The notes below the pieces were generated by a model, which was not told where the DNA came from, did not search any database, and saw only the letters and a program-made list of their open reading frames with translations. Positions 33,169-42,341 of a stretch of 64,000 nt of DNA are shown one piece after another. A program made the position numbers and the translations under genes. Source of the DNA: Enterococcus_D entomosocium (lineage in GTDB: Bacteria; Bacillota; Bacilli; Lactobacillales; Enterococcaceae). The stretch is taken from the NCBI RefSeq assembly GCF_030441895.1, contig NZ_JARJAS010000006.1; one strand, written 5' to 3'. Numbering within the stretch: the stretch's first letter is position 1; each line of letters starts with the position of its first letter.

Positions 33169-33339
33169 ATGTGACTCATTACCTCTTAGACTCGTTAACG
33201 CGGAGTGGACGGCAACATTTCTGCTGCAGTTGAGCACCAAAGGGAGCAATCCGTCTGAATTCATGTTTTTCTCTCAGCAGTGAAAAACTTTCTGTAATGA
33301 ATCATCAAACCGACCATATCCTTCGTCATTCAAAGTATA
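33111..33339 (-). promoter_or_regulatory. T-box riboswitch of alaS
   Basis: The minus strand has the T-box core AAGGTGGTACCGCG at 33145-33158, followed by the terminator at 33111-33168. About 170 nt of structured stem I/II/III sequence lie upstream. Uncharged tRNA-Ala should bind the specifier and the T-box bulge and favour antitermination. I did not fix the specifier codon with certainty. Confidence 0.93.
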
Positions 33340-33362
33340 AGGAAATGTGTCGAAAAAGTCAA
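33334..33362 (-). promoter_or_regulatory. Promoter of alaS
   Basis: The minus strand shows -35 TTGACT (33357-33362), a 17-nt spacer and -10 TATACT (33334-33339). Confidence 0.82.
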
Positions 33363-33365
33363 TCC

Positions 33366-34418
33366 TCAAATCCGGTCTTTATTGATCAGAATCGCTTTGC
33401 GGTAACGATAGCTCTGCGGAGAAAGCTTTTGATCTGGCTGTAGCATTTTCCGTGAACGGTAATAACTGGCATAAGGCAATGCATCGAATAAGGGATGCCC
33501 ACAAATTTGCCAGTTCTCCATTTTTAAAGACAAGCCATCTGTCAGCTCCCACGCATCCGCAAGCCCATAGGTGCAGCCAAATAAATTCGGTTCAAGCAAT
33601 TCAGCGGTTGGCAAAGAGACACCATCGTCGCAAGACTTTTCATTGCCCCAGCGAAAAAGTCGCCGAGTAGCAGCACCGCAGACATATTCCCATTGATCCT
33701 CTGAAAGCAGCTGAAAGCCTTGTTTATCTAACCGCTGTTTCAATTCTGTTTGACTGACGGATTCGTGGGTAAATAACTGATAGGTTTCCGATAACGGCTC
33801 TAGTGCAGCAAAATAGCGATTCTCTTCGTGATAAAAAGCGGGTAATTCCCAACGCAAGCTTTCCTCAAAGGACGCTGGTGCTGTGAATTGTGCCTTTAGC
33901 TCTTTTTCGAAAACACTGAATTGATCGACTAACCCGTGAAACTCCCCAGTGATCGTATTTAACTGCCCGATATACCTTGCGCCAGCAGGCAGAGAACTTT
34001 TTTGGACTAGCATGGGATCAATCACAGCTTTACGCAAAGGGCTCGTCGACTCATTGACAAAAATCCCCCAATCCTGGCTGGTTTCTAACTCATAGATTGT
34101 TTCCAGTTGGCGAATGATCTCATTGGGTGGTGACTGCCAATTTTTACTCCAGCAAGTAGCCGGTAATCCTTGCACACCGAGATCCCAACCTAAGATCGCC
34201 TCAGAATTCCCTGGTATAAAGACAAAGTCTTCGCCATCGATCGTTAATTCAAAGGTAGCACATTTCAATCCTGCATACGTCAACTGACTAAAATGGACAT
34301 CGGTGATCTCCTTTAAAGGACTGACAAAATACATTAAAATTTGCTGGATCAGCTGTTCTTTGATTTCAAAGGACAGTGTCTTCCAATTTGACCATTGTAA
34401 CGCCTCAAAAAAATCCAC
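33366..34418 (-). CDS. Hypothetical protein with FGE/SUMF1-like C-terminal region
   Basis: I do not recognise this 350-aa soluble protein. The stretch EDQWEYVCGAATRRLFRWGN at about residues 241-260 resembles the core of formylglycine-generating-enzyme-type domains (an acidic-WEY segment and R/P-WGN). The N-terminal part has no obvious domain and no signal peptide. The catalytic Cys pair of true FGE enzymes is not evident, so it may be a binding-only relative. The gene is monocistronic between the alaS promoter and a divergent GNAT gene; its stop lies next to the alaS -35 box. Confidence 0.7.
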   Translation of the reverse strand: MDFFEALQWSNWKTLSFEIKEQLIQQILMYFVSPLKEITDVHFSQLTYAGLKCATFELTIDGEDFVFIPGNSEAILGWDLGVQGLPATCWSKNWQSPPNEIIRQLETIYELETSQDWGIFVNESTSPLRKAVIDPMLVQKSSLPAGARYIGQLNTITGEFHGLVDQFSVFEKELKAQFTAPASFEESLRWELPAFYHEENRYFAALEPLSETYQLFTHESVSQTELKQRLDKQGFQLLSEDQWEYVCGAATRRLFRWGNEKSCDDGVSLPTAELLEPNLFGCTYGLADAWELTDGLSLKMENWQICGHPLFDALPYASYYRSRKMLQPDQKLSPQSYRYRKAILINKDRI

Positions 34419-34488
34419 GTCATTTCTCCTCTCATCTGCTACAATTACTATATAACGAGTATACCACGAAAAAGGAGGAAAACGACTG

Positions 34489-34932
34489 ATGCTTTATTTT
34501 GGACGCAGTCCGTGGATGCTACAAGCGGTTTTCGCCTTGCGGAAAGCCGTTTTTGTAGAAGAACAGCACATTCCGGCAGAATGGGAATTTGATGAAAAAG
34601 ACCAAACCTGTCCATACTTTCTTTGGCTTGATGGAAACACACCGATCGCTACCATTCGCTATCAATTCTCTACACCGAACACTCTGCAACCTGATCGCTT
34701 TTGCGTAGCTAAGGCCTTTCGGCACCAAGGATACGGCACCAAATTATTGCATTATCTCGAAATGCGTGGTGTCCAAGAGGGTGCCCTCCAATCAGTGTTA
34801 TCCGCAGAGATCGACGCTTGTGCGTTTTATGAATCCTGTGGGTATCAAAAAACATCTGAACCCTATGCTGAAGATGGCGTATTGTGTGTAGAAATGACCA
34901 AACAATTAAAAACAGCAGTCAAGGAAGAGTAG
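34489..34932 (+). CDS. GNAT-family N-acetyltransferase
   Basis: A 147-aa acetyltransferase resembling the ElaA-type subgroup. The N-terminus holds LRKAVFVEEQHIP, the acetyl-CoA site is RFCVAKAFRHQGYGTKLLHYLE (Q/R-x-x-G-x-G form), and the C-terminal AFYESCGYQ is typical. The acceptor is unknown. Start ATG follows AAGGAGGAAAACG. The gene ends inside a bidirectional terminator shared with the helicase. Confidence 0.88.
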   Translation: MLYFGRSPWMLQAVFALRKAVFVEEQHIPAEWEFDEKDQTCPYFLWLDGNTPIATIRYQFSTPNTLQPDRFCVAKAFRHQGYGTKLLHYLEMRGVQEGALQSVLSAEIDACAFYESCGYQKTSEPYAEDGVLCVEMTKQLKTAVKEE

Positions 34933-34957
34933 TTCTCTTCCTTGACTGCTGTTTTGG
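34909..34957. terminator. Bidirectional terminator between GNAT and helicase genes
   Basis: ACAGCAGTCAAGGAAGAG and CTCTTCCTTGACTGCTGT form a perfect 18-bp stem with a 5-nt loop, flanked by A and T runs. The stem contains the last codons and stop of the GNAT gene. Confidence 0.92.
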
Positions 34958-34963
34958 TAAGCA

Positions 34964-36310
34964 TTAGCTATTCGAATTTTTCTTGTTTTTGCGGGCGGTT
35001 CGAGTCGTTTGACGACGTTCGATCTTCCGTTTTTCTTTGTTCTTCTTATCAACGGCCCATTGAATTTTTTTCTTGTAGCCAGGCTTGATTTTTTTCTTCT
35101 TTTTCTTGACTAAGCCAATCAAGGTTGGGTCTAATTCGTCACGAGATTTTTCCCGCTTTTGCCGACGATTCCGATCGTAAGTCGCAACGATCTCGCCATT
35201 TTTGATTTCCTTCGGTTGGAAAACAACCCCTAGATCTTCGATGGCTTGGATTGCCCCTTCATCGCTTGGATCATATAAAGTGATCGCGGTCCCATCCATT
35301 TGATTTCGACCGGTCCGACCAACACGGTGGATAAAGAAATCCAAATCAGCTGGAATCTCGGCATTGATGACATGAGAAACCCCTTCAATATCAATTCCTC
35401 GCGCAGCTAAATCTGTTGCGACAACATATTGGTAGTCCAAATTTTGCACTTGGCGCATGATCCGTTTTCTTTCACGAGGACTGATGTCGCCGTGGATCTT
35501 CGCTACTTTTAAGCCTTGTTCCTTTAAGTAATCCGTAATTTCATCCACACGGCTCTTCGTGTTGGCAAAAACGATGGCAAGATAGGGATGGCCTGTAGTC
35601 AATAATTGATAGATCAATTTATTGGTATTTTTCCCTTTGGTAGAAATCAACCAATTCTCGATCGTATCAGAGATGACTGCTTTCGATTTGATTTCTTCGA
35701 TCAATGGATTGGCCATGTATTTTTTCAAGAATGGGCGCAATTTCTCTGGAATCGTTGCGGAGAAAACCAGCATTTGTAGTTTCTCAGGCAAACGCCCCGC
35801 AATTTGATCGACTTCTTCCAAAAAGCCCATATCCAAGGTCATGTCTGCTTCATCCACGACAAATACATTGGCAGTGTGAACCCCTAAGGCTTGTTCGTTG
35901 ATCATATCCAAGATACGACCAGGTGTCCCAATCACGACATGGGGCTGTTGATTTTGCAGACGGCTCAATTGGCGCTGTTTATCCGTTCCTCCAACAAAAT
36001 TTGACACACGAATCTCCGGATCATGAAACCCGCCGATCTGTTTTGCGGCTTGATAAATTTGTGTGGCTAATTCACGACTCGGTGCAGTAATCACGACTTG
36101 CACTTCATCTTTTTCGGCATCAATTTTATCCATCAATGGCAGTAAAAATGTATGGGTCTTACCACTCCCAGTCTGAGATTGTCCAACAACACTACGGCCT
36201 TTTTGGATAACAGGTATCAATTTATCTTGCACTTCTGTTGGATTAGAGAACTTTTTATCAGCAAGTGCTTCATAAATAAATGGTTGAAATTTAAATGACT
36301 CAAAAGACAT
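34964..36310 (-). CDS. cshB: DEAD-box RNA helicase (CshB type)
   Basis: A 448-aa ATP-dependent RNA helicase. Visible motifs are the Q-motif region FSNPTEVQDKLIP, Walker A SQTGSGKT, PSRELA, VDEADM, FSATIP and HRVGRTGR. The C-terminal ~60 residues are very rich in Lys and Arg, as in CshB, and probably hold RNA. CshB-type helicases help in cold growth and ribosome assembly. The start follows AAAGAAGGTG. The subtype is assigned by size, motif variants (DEAD read as DEADM) and the basic tail. Confidence 0.92.
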   Translation of the reverse strand: MSFESFKFQPFIYEALADKKFSNPTEVQDKLIPVIQKGRSVVGQSQTGSGKTHTFLLPLMDKIDAEKDEVQVVITAPSRELATQIYQAAKQIGGFHDPEIRVSNFVGGTDKQRQLSRLQNQQPHVVIGTPGRILDMINEQALGVHTANVFVVDEADMTLDMGFLEEVDQIAGRLPEKLQMLVFSATIPEKLRPFLKKYMANPLIEEIKSKAVISDTIENWLISTKGKNTNKLIYQLLTTGHPYLAIVFANTKSRVDEITDYLKEQGLKVAKIHGDISPRERKRIMRQVQNLDYQYVVATDLAARGIDIEGVSHVINAEIPADLDFFIHRVGRTGRNQMDGTAITLYDPSDEGAIQAIEDLGVVFQPKEIKNGEIVATYDRNRRQKREKSRDELDPTLIGLVKKKKKKIKPGYKKKIQWAVDKKNKEKRKIERRQTTRTARKNKKNSNS

Positions 36311-36368
36311 TCAAACACCTTCTTTCTTTTAGCATCCTTTGGATTATAGCATATGTTGCCTTGATTTC

Positions 36369-37532
36369 CTAACTTTCTTTTGTCACGGGTTTTGGATCAA
36401 TCGTGCTAATTGTATACGTTGCACTGCGGCGTTCATAGAAAAAGCGGCTTTCTTTTTTTATTGCAGCCCAAAAGAGATTCATGTAAAAGCCAAACTGGAT
36501 CAAGCCAAAAATGATCACCATCAATAAACTGACGACCAGAAGCAGCGTATTATCCGAATCAAGAAACGGTGCAAAAAAGATGTTGACCCGACTGATGCTG
36601 GCATAAATCAGATAAAACAAACCATAACGTTTCAATAACGCAGCCAAGCTGACCCTCTGACGGGCTTCTTGCATGATTTTGATTCGTACGAGTTTTTTTC
36701 CAATCGTTTGTCCTTTGGCAAGATAAGCAAACAACACAAAGTACAGTAATACTTCAAGAGCAAAGTACCAATAGTCCCCACTAAAGTCCCTTACCGTCTG
36801 TTGAGTAAGCAAACGAACAGCGATCACCACAATGAAACTGACCACATTCAGTATTCCCCAATCGATCAACCAAGCAAATATCCTTCGTGTTACGGTTACC
36901 CGAGTACCTTTGGCGTATGAATCGGCATCCATCTCTTCTCTTGATGGCAATAAGAACGTAAATAGCGGGGCAATGCTCCACCCCAACAATCCTCCTAGTG
37001 TATTGACAAAGAGATCATTAACATCAAATAAGCGATAAGGACGGGGATAAATAAAATAAAGTCCTGTCAGCTGAGTCAATTCAAAAAACAACGTCAGACA
37101 AAACGTAATCGCCAGCGTTTTCAGAAAAGAACACTTGAAGTAATAACGTAAGTAAACGCCGAAAGGCAAGGTCAACAATAAATTAAAGAGTGGTTCGAGA
37201 AAGACCCCCTGCTTCATGGCAGGAAGATAGGTTTGCGGGTCGTGGATATTTAAGACCGTCTGTTGGACAAAATGGTGCCAGGATGCTCCTAGCTGCAATT
37301 CCGTCTTAGGACCAGTCATATGAGCTACCTCTTCAATCGAGGGCAATGGCAAAATAACTAAAAAATAGGCGCATAATAAATAGAAGACAAACGAATAAAG
37401 AACCAGTGCACGAGAAAAGATAAAACGACCGTATTTTCGATATTGGATAACAAAAAAAATCATTGATATCGCCAATGCTAGAAATGGAAAAACCAGCAGA
37501 GCAACCTTTATTGGGGTAATATAAGCGGACAT
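36369..37532 (-). CDS. VanZ-domain / RDD-domain membrane protein
   Basis: A 387-aa polytopic membrane protein. Residues 1-190 match the VanZ-like family, with FFELTQLTGLYFIYPRPYRLFDVNDLFVNTLGGLLGW as its recognisable C-terminal part. Residues 215-365 match the RDD family, with RRIFAWLIDWGILN and AKGQTIGKKLVRIKI. VanZ-like proteins are linked to low-level glycopeptide resistance; the function of this fused form is not known. The ATG at 37532 follows AAGGAG by 7 nt; a GTG five codons earlier contains part of the Shine-Dalgarno. It is monocistronic. Confidence 0.87.
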   Translation of the reverse strand: MSAYITPIKVALLVFPFLALAISMIFFVIQYRKYGRFIFSRALVLYSFVFYLLCAYFLVILPLPSIEEVAHMTGPKTELQLGASWHHFVQQTVLNIHDPQTYLPAMKQGVFLEPLFNLLLTLPFGVYLRYYFKCSFLKTLAITFCLTLFFELTQLTGLYFIYPRPYRLFDVNDLFVNTLGGLLGWSIAPLFTFLLPSREEMDADSYAKGTRVTVTRRIFAWLIDWGILNVVSFIVVIAVRLLTQQTVRDFSGDYWYFALEVLLYFVLFAYLAKGQTIGKKLVRIKIMQEARQRVSLAALLKRYGLFYLIYASISRVNIFFAPFLDSDNTLLLVVSLLMVIIFGLIQFGFYMNLFWAAIKKESRFFYERRSATYTISTIDPKPVTKES

Positions 37533-37625
37533 AAAGAACTCCTTCACGTTTTCTTTTTATCTTACACGCTATTTCCCAAAACGTAAATTTTGGAGTATCA
37601 TAAAAGAAAAGGAGGTTAAAAAACC

Positions 37626-37952
37626 ATGTTAAATCCCTATTTTGCCTTTGGCGTACCGGCATTCCTTTTGGTTTTATATGTAGCTTTTGCTCTTTTTCGC
37701 CGGTCTTCCGATATACCCTACTTAGGATTTGCCCTATTCATCATTGCTGGTTTTCTGACTGGATTTAGTTTACAAGTCATTCAACAAGCCATCAATGAAG
37801 TGGAGAAAACTTCTCTTGAACACGTGCAAGAAACCCACCTTTACTCGCCCTACTTATTAGCGATTCCATTGATTGTGGGCATTCTTTTACTTATTCTCAA
37901 CTTGATTCGCGGCTATCTAAAAGTCAAAAACGTTCGTCTGCGGACAAAATAA
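37626..37952 (+). CDS. Hypothetical small membrane protein
   Basis: I do not recognise this 108-aa protein. It has three hydrophobic helices (about residues 6-24, 33-51 and 74-94) and a short basic C-terminus. The loop after the second helix is acidic and hydrophilic, so topology is probably N-out/C-in or the reverse. Start ATG follows AAAGGAGG. It is divergent from the VanZ-RDD gene and followed by a terminator. No homologue is apparent to me. Confidence 0.72.
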   Translation: MLNPYFAFGVPAFLLVLYVAFALFRRSSDIPYLGFALFIIAGFLTGFSLQVIQQAINEVEKTSLEHVQETHLYSPYLLAIPLIVGILLLILNLIRGYLKVKNVRLRTK

Positions 37953-37968
37953 AAGCAACCTACCTAGA

Positions 37969-38025
37969 AATACGAAATGATCCTGTTCCTCTTAATGGGA
38001 AATGAGATCGCTTCGTATTTTTTTT
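37969..38025 (+). terminator. Terminator after the small membrane protein
   Basis: Arms AATACGAAATGATC and GATCGCTTCGTATT enclose a 23-nt loop and are followed by TTTTTT. Confidence 0.8.
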
Positions 38026-38110
38026 GGTAAGCTGCCTAGATTGCTAAACCCCTTCAAAAGATCCAACCACCACTCCCGTAGTAAAACAGTTTATCAACCA
38101 CAAAAAGCGT

Positions 38111-38344
38111 TTATTCGTCGGCTAGTTCTTCATCCAGGTCTGTCTCTGACGTATCAGCAAAAGATTCTTTTACATCATCATTGACTTGTTCCAATAAATA
38201 TTGCCAGTCACTATTCGACACAACCACCACATCGATATTCTTTTCTTCATCGATCAGCTCGAGATTCGAAACATCCTCTCCTAACTGCTGGAATAGGTCA
38301 ATCAATGTTTTGTCTTGGAGTGTTACGTATTCAGTCCGTTTCAT
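38111..38344 (-). CDS. Hypothetical acidic protein
   Basis: I do not recognise this 77-aa protein. It is soluble, and its C-terminal third is highly acidic (SETDLDEELADE). The ATG at 38344 overlaps the upstream gene's stop as ATGA and GGGGGAAGA lies before it, so it is translationally coupled; a start 15 nt upstream is less likely. No domain is visible. Confidence 0.7.
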   Translation of the reverse strand: MKRTEYVTLQDKTLIDLFQQLGEDVSNLELIDEEKNIDVVVVSNSDWQYLLEQVNDDVKESFADTSETDLDEELADE

Positions 38345-38715
38345 TCTTCTTCCCCCCATGAATCAAAAAATTCATAAAACAAGATATCGAAACTAGTAAG
38401 ATCGGTCATCTTTTGTAAAGTAGATAGATCTAAACGAATAAACGCTTTTTCCACTAATAAATAATGGTTTTCTTCCAACGCTTCTTCGATAAATGGTAAA
38501 ATCTCTTCCTCGTCCCCTAATGTCTCACTAGAGATTTGTTCGATTTGATCAAACAAGCGATCATCTTGCAACAAAAAGAATTGATCGTCGTAAAGATAGA
38601 CTGCGATTTGATATTGCCGGATGGGTAGCTCAGCCCGAATGACAAAAAAGCATTCCCCTGAATTGGAAATCGCTGGCAATAGTTCACTCGGTTGTAATGC
38701 CTGTTGGTAGTACAT
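38341..38715 (-). CDS. Hypothetical acidic protein
   Basis: I do not recognise this 124-aa soluble, acidic protein. It has a leading beta-rich part (ECFFVIRAELPIRQYQIAVYLYDDQFFLLQDD) and a helical part (EEEILPFIEEALEENHYLLVEKAF). The ATG at 38715 has AGGAGG 7 nt upstream; the one two codons earlier is too close. Its stop overlaps the next gene's start. The pair probably acts together. Confidence 0.72.
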   Translation of the reverse strand: MYYQQALQPSELLPAISNSGECFFVIRAELPIRQYQIAVYLYDDQFFLLQDDRLFDQIEQISSETLGDEEEILPFIEEALEENHYLLVEKAFIRLDLSTLQKMTDLTSFDILFYEFFDSWGEEE

Positions 38716-38804
38716 TTCCATCCCTCCTTTGTACTTACTATTATAAAGAACAATAAAGGAAAAAGGAAATAATCGAATTGCAGTTTAAAAAACTCTAAAC
38801 AAAG

Positions 38805-39464
38805 TTAGACATCCCATTCTGCATAGAATTCTTCTAAAAAATCCTTCATGAAAACCACACGTCGCTGAGCTTCTTTTTTGCCATAATCCGTGGTCATCTT
38901 TTCAGGAAGCAAAAATAGTTTTTCATAAAAATGATTGATCACCGTCGTCCCTTTTCGGTAATCCTCATGATTTTGAAACGTCTTTGGGGCTAAGTCACTG
39001 ACATGGATCGGGTGTTGATGACTGCCACCAAAATAGCTCGTCCGTAAAATACCGATCGCACCTAAAGCATCGAGACGATCTGCATCACGAACGACGCGGC
39101 CTTCTACTGAGACAACTTGTGCGCCTTGCAAAAGTTCTTTTGAAAAAGACAGATTTTCGATAATAGAAAAAATTTCTTTCGTTTGTGCTTCACTTGCCCC
39201 TGCTGCAGTCAAACAAACTCGCACTTCGGCATAAGCCGCTGTGACATCCGCCACAACTTTGTCATCCACCGTATCATGCAAGTAAGCTGCTGCCTGTACG
39301 ACAAAACGATCAACCGCCAATTCGTCGGCATCGATGATAGCTTGACTTAAGCCCGCCACCCGTTTGACATGATCAAACCCATGTCCTGTGTAATCATTCC
39401 CCAAAATACTTTCGGCATAGGCAATTACTTTGCTAAGATCGGTAACATTGTTTTCTTCCTTCAT
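38805..39464 (-). CDS. HD-domain phosphohydrolase
   Basis: A 219-aa metal-dependent phosphohydrolase. The metal ligands are visible as His in GHGFDHVKRVAGLS, the HD pair in AAAYLHDTVDDK and Asp in VRDADRLDALGAIG. Size and motif order fit the YedJ/YpgQ-like group that can act on nucleotides. Substrate is unknown. Start follows AAGGAGAAAG. No co-transcribed neighbour is certain; the M32 gene ends about 150 nt upstream. Confidence 0.88.
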   Translation of the reverse strand: MKEENNVTDLSKVIAYAESILGNDYTGHGFDHVKRVAGLSQAIIDADELAVDRFVVQAAAYLHDTVDDKVVADVTAAYAEVRVCLTAAGASEAQTKEIFSIIENLSFSKELLQGAQVVSVEGRVVRDADRLDALGAIGILRTSYFGGSHQHPIHVSDLAPKTFQNHEDYRKGTTVINHFYEKLFLLPEKMTTDYGKKEAQRRVVFMKDFLEEFYAEWDV

Positions 39465-39611
39465 CTTTCTCCTTCTTTCGATACGAAAGCAGCAAGCCTT
39501 CCTTTTTTCAGTGGTTATCGATACAAAAGGAAAAGAAGTTTAACAAAACGAGCACCCCACGAAACAGTTAGGGCGGCAACGTCTTGCGAAGCTTCTTTTC
39601 ACTCGTTTCTT

Positions 39612-41126
39612 TTAAGCGAAATCTTGCGTCTCGCTGATTTTATAGACACTATAATAGATCTTACGTAAATAGTCTAATAGATATTGAGGATTCAATAATT
39701 CATCCGTTGCATCTAAAATCAATTCATTTGGTTTCTTTGATGCCCCATATTGATGGATATTTTCAGTCAGCCATTTACGAATCGGTGAATAATCATCTGA
39801 AGCCAACACTTCATCGACATTGATTTCTTTTTCCATCGCATGCAGTAATTGCGCGGCATACATATACCCTAACGCATAGGATGGGAAGTAACCAAAGCTG
39901 GAACCTGACCAATGAACATCTTGTAAGATTCCTTCAAGGTCATTCTCTGGACGAATCCCTAAATATTCCTCGTATTTGTCATTCCAGATTTTCGGCAGTT
40001 CATCGATCGATACTGTTTCGTTAAAGATCATTTTTTCGATCTCGTAACGAATAATGATATGGATTACGTAAGTCAAACTGTCAGCTTCAATACGGATCAA
40101 GCTGGCTTTAGAATGCTTCAAAGAATCATAGAAGGTGTCAAAAGACACATCATCAAACGAGCCTTCCGCACATTCTTGGAAAAATGGGTATTGCTTGGCC
40201 CAGAAATTGCGATTACTGCCGATAATGATTTCATTAAAAAGCGATTGAGATTCGTGGATCCCCATAGACGCTCCTTCATGAACCGGTGTTCCTTCGTATT
40301 TTTCGTCAATATTTTGCTCGTACATTCCATGTCCGGCTTCATGAATTACACCGAATAGTCCCATTGAAAAATCGTTTTCGCTCCAACGAGTAGTCAAACG
40401 CACATCGTTGTGATTGATCCCCGTAGCAAATGGGTGGACCGTATTATCCAAGCGGCCGCGAGAAAAGTCATAGCCTAAGTCGGCAATCACTTTTGAGATA
40501 AATTTACGTTGCTGCGCTTCGGTCATCTTACGTGACAGGATCGAAGTATCTGGTGCTGTTCCTTTTTCAGCCAATTGACGACGAATATCCATGATACCGT
40601 CTCTCACTTGTGAGAAAACATTATCCAAGATCTCAACCGTCATATTTGGTTCGTATTGGTTTAACAACACATCATAGTTTGTCAGCTCATTCTTCTTCCA
40701 ATAAGGAATCAATTCTTTCGTCAAGCGAATATTTTCAGAAAGTGCGTCTTTAAATAAAGAAAAATCTTTTTCTTTACGGGCTTTGAGCCAAGCAGTATGT
40801 GCTTTTGACGTTGCTGCGGAAGCCGCCATCGCCAACTCATTTGGTACATTTTTTTGCAATTCATACTCTTCTTTGACTAGCTGATAAGCCGCTTTCCCAA
40901 CTTCTGATAATTCTTCTGGGTGTTTCCCAAAATAGCTGATTGCTTCTTGGATCGGCTCTCCAATTTTTTTGTCAAAATAGAGGCCATATAAATAGCTGTC
41001 AACTTCCGCCCGGTAATCACTGGCTTTTTCTGGCATCCCCGTTTGATTGTCCCAGCCTAAGATCCCCATTGCTTGTTGTAATAGATCGATTTCTTTTAAT
41101 TCTTTCAGAAATTCTTGTTCTTTCAT
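39612..41126 (-). CDS. M32-family carboxypeptidase
   Basis: This 504-aa cytoplasmic zinc metallocarboxypeptidase of the thermostable carboxypeptidase 1 type removes C-terminal residues from peptides. The zinc motif is HEAGH in FGVIHEAGHGMYEQ, and the second Glu lies in IHESQSLFNE. HPFATGINHNDVRLTTR and IRPENDLEGILQDVHWSGSSFGYFPSYALG are family signatures. The ATG shares a base with the THUMP methyltransferase stop (TAATG). Confidence 0.95.
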   Translation of the reverse strand: MKEQEFLKELKEIDLLQQAMGILGWDNQTGMPEKASDYRAEVDSYLYGLYFDKKIGEPIQEAISYFGKHPEELSEVGKAAYQLVKEEYELQKNVPNELAMAASAATSKAHTAWLKARKEKDFSLFKDALSENIRLTKELIPYWKKNELTNYDVLLNQYEPNMTVEILDNVFSQVRDGIMDIRRQLAEKGTAPDTSILSRKMTEAQQRKFISKVIADLGYDFSRGRLDNTVHPFATGINHNDVRLTTRWSENDFSMGLFGVIHEAGHGMYEQNIDEKYEGTPVHEGASMGIHESQSLFNEIIIGSNRNFWAKQYPFFQECAEGSFDDVSFDTFYDSLKHSKASLIRIEADSLTYVIHIIIRYEIEKMIFNETVSIDELPKIWNDKYEEYLGIRPENDLEGILQDVHWSGSSFGYFPSYALGYMYAAQLLHAMEKEINVDEVLASDDYSPIRKWLTENIHQYGASKKPNELILDATDELLNPQYLLDYLRKIYYSVYKISETQDFA

Positions 41127-42286
41127 TAAGCAAACTCCTTTTTGCGTGGCGGACGTTGTCCCCAGTATTGGAAGAGATCGGTACGAATCGCACCGTTGTA
41201 TAATTTGCGTTTTTTTGTCGCTTTTTCGCCGTAATGGGTCTCAAAAGTCAAGTCACTGGTCAAAAAGTATTTACTCCATGTTTTAAGCGGTCGAAACACT
41301 TGGCCCATTTCTTGATACAGTCGCTGAACAGACTCTTCTTCTCCTAAGCGTTCGCCATAAGGAGGGTTAGCCACAACGACACCATACTCTTTTTCTGTTT
41401 TAAAGTCTTTAACAGCTTGTTGTTTGAAGGTGATCGAGTCTCCTAGACCGATTTCTTCCGCATTCCGGCGGGCGATCTCAATCATTCGACCATTGATATC
41501 CGAACCGGTAATATCTAATTCGACATCATAATCTGCTGCTTCATCTGCTTCTTTCCGTACTTTTTCAAATACTTCTGCTGGGAACCAATCCCACGTTTCG
41601 CAAACAAATTCCCGATTAAATCCAGGGGCGATATTATGGCCGATCAAAGCTGCTTCAATACACAATGTGCCTGATCCACAAACGGGATCGACAAAAGGCT
41701 TGTCTTTGTACCAATTTGTCAGCATCACTAAAGCCGCAGCCATGTTTTCTTTCAGAGGTGCGCCCCCTTTTTCTAAACGATAGCCGCGTTTAAACAAACT
41801 AGGGCCAGTCGTATCCAATGTGATCATCGCATGGTCTTTCAATAAAGCGACTTCTAATTGGAAAAAAGCGCCAGTTTCAGTCAGCGGCACACTTGCCGGA
41901 CGATGATATACTTCTCTTAAGCGATTGACGATTGCTTTTTTGGTAATCGCTTGGCAGTCAGGTACACTATACAATTTTGATTTGATTGATTTTCCGGCTA
42001 CTGGAAATTCAGCGTCTAACGGTAAAAAGTCTTCCCACGGTAACGCTTTAACTTCTTCAAACAGCTGATCGAAAGTCAATACGTCAAATTCCCCAACGAC
42101 GATTTTGATACGGTCGGCTGTACGGAGCCACAAGTTCGCGGTAGCAATGGTCTCCATTGTCCCTTTAAAGCGCGCTCGGCCGTTTTCAACCTCACACTCG
42201 ATCCCTAAATCCCGTAATTCTTTGCCCACTAGTGCTTCTAAACCGCTCGCAGCGGTGGCAATACAATTAAATGTTTTTTCAGTCAT
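41126..42286 (-). CDS. THUMP-domain rRNA methyltransferase (YpsC/RlmL-N type)
   Basis: A 386-aa SAM-dependent RNA methyltransferase. Residues 1-165 hold a ferredoxin-like and THUMP RNA-binding region, and the Rossmann part has DPVCGSGTLCIEAALIGHNIAPG and the catalytic NPPYGERL (N-P-P-Y), fitting N2-guanine modification of 23S rRNA. The YpsC name is by analogy with Bacillus, where the gene is close to gpsB, ypsA and rnpB as here. The M32 gene is coupled downstream. Confidence 0.9.
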   Translation of the reverse strand: MTEKTFNCIATAASGLEALVGKELRDLGIECEVENGRARFKGTMETIATANLWLRTADRIKIVVGEFDVLTFDQLFEEVKALPWEDFLPLDAEFPVAGKSIKSKLYSVPDCQAITKKAIVNRLREVYHRPASVPLTETGAFFQLEVALLKDHAMITLDTTGPSLFKRGYRLEKGGAPLKENMAAALVMLTNWYKDKPFVDPVCGSGTLCIEAALIGHNIAPGFNREFVCETWDWFPAEVFEKVRKEADEAADYDVELDITGSDINGRMIEIARRNAEEIGLGDSITFKQQAVKDFKTEKEYGVVVANPPYGERLGEEESVQRLYQEMGQVFRPLKTWSKYFLTSDLTFETHYGEKATKKRKLYNGAIRTDLFQYWGQRPPRKKEFA

Positions 42287-42306
42287 AACGCTCTCCTTCT
42301 TGGTAT

Positions 42307-42331
42307 AAAAAAACCTTCCGTTGCTGGAAGG
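42307..42331 (-). terminator. Terminator of RNase P RNA
   Basis: The minus strand arms CCTTCC and GGAAGG around AGCAAC are followed by seven T residues, 12 nt past the RNA's 3' end. Confidence 0.85.
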
Positions 42332-42341
42332 ATTCCCTGAT

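Noticed and set aside
33016..33264. 82-codon frame on the minus strand before alaS
   Set aside because: It lies wholly in the T-box leader and terminator; no ribosome site and no recognisable product.
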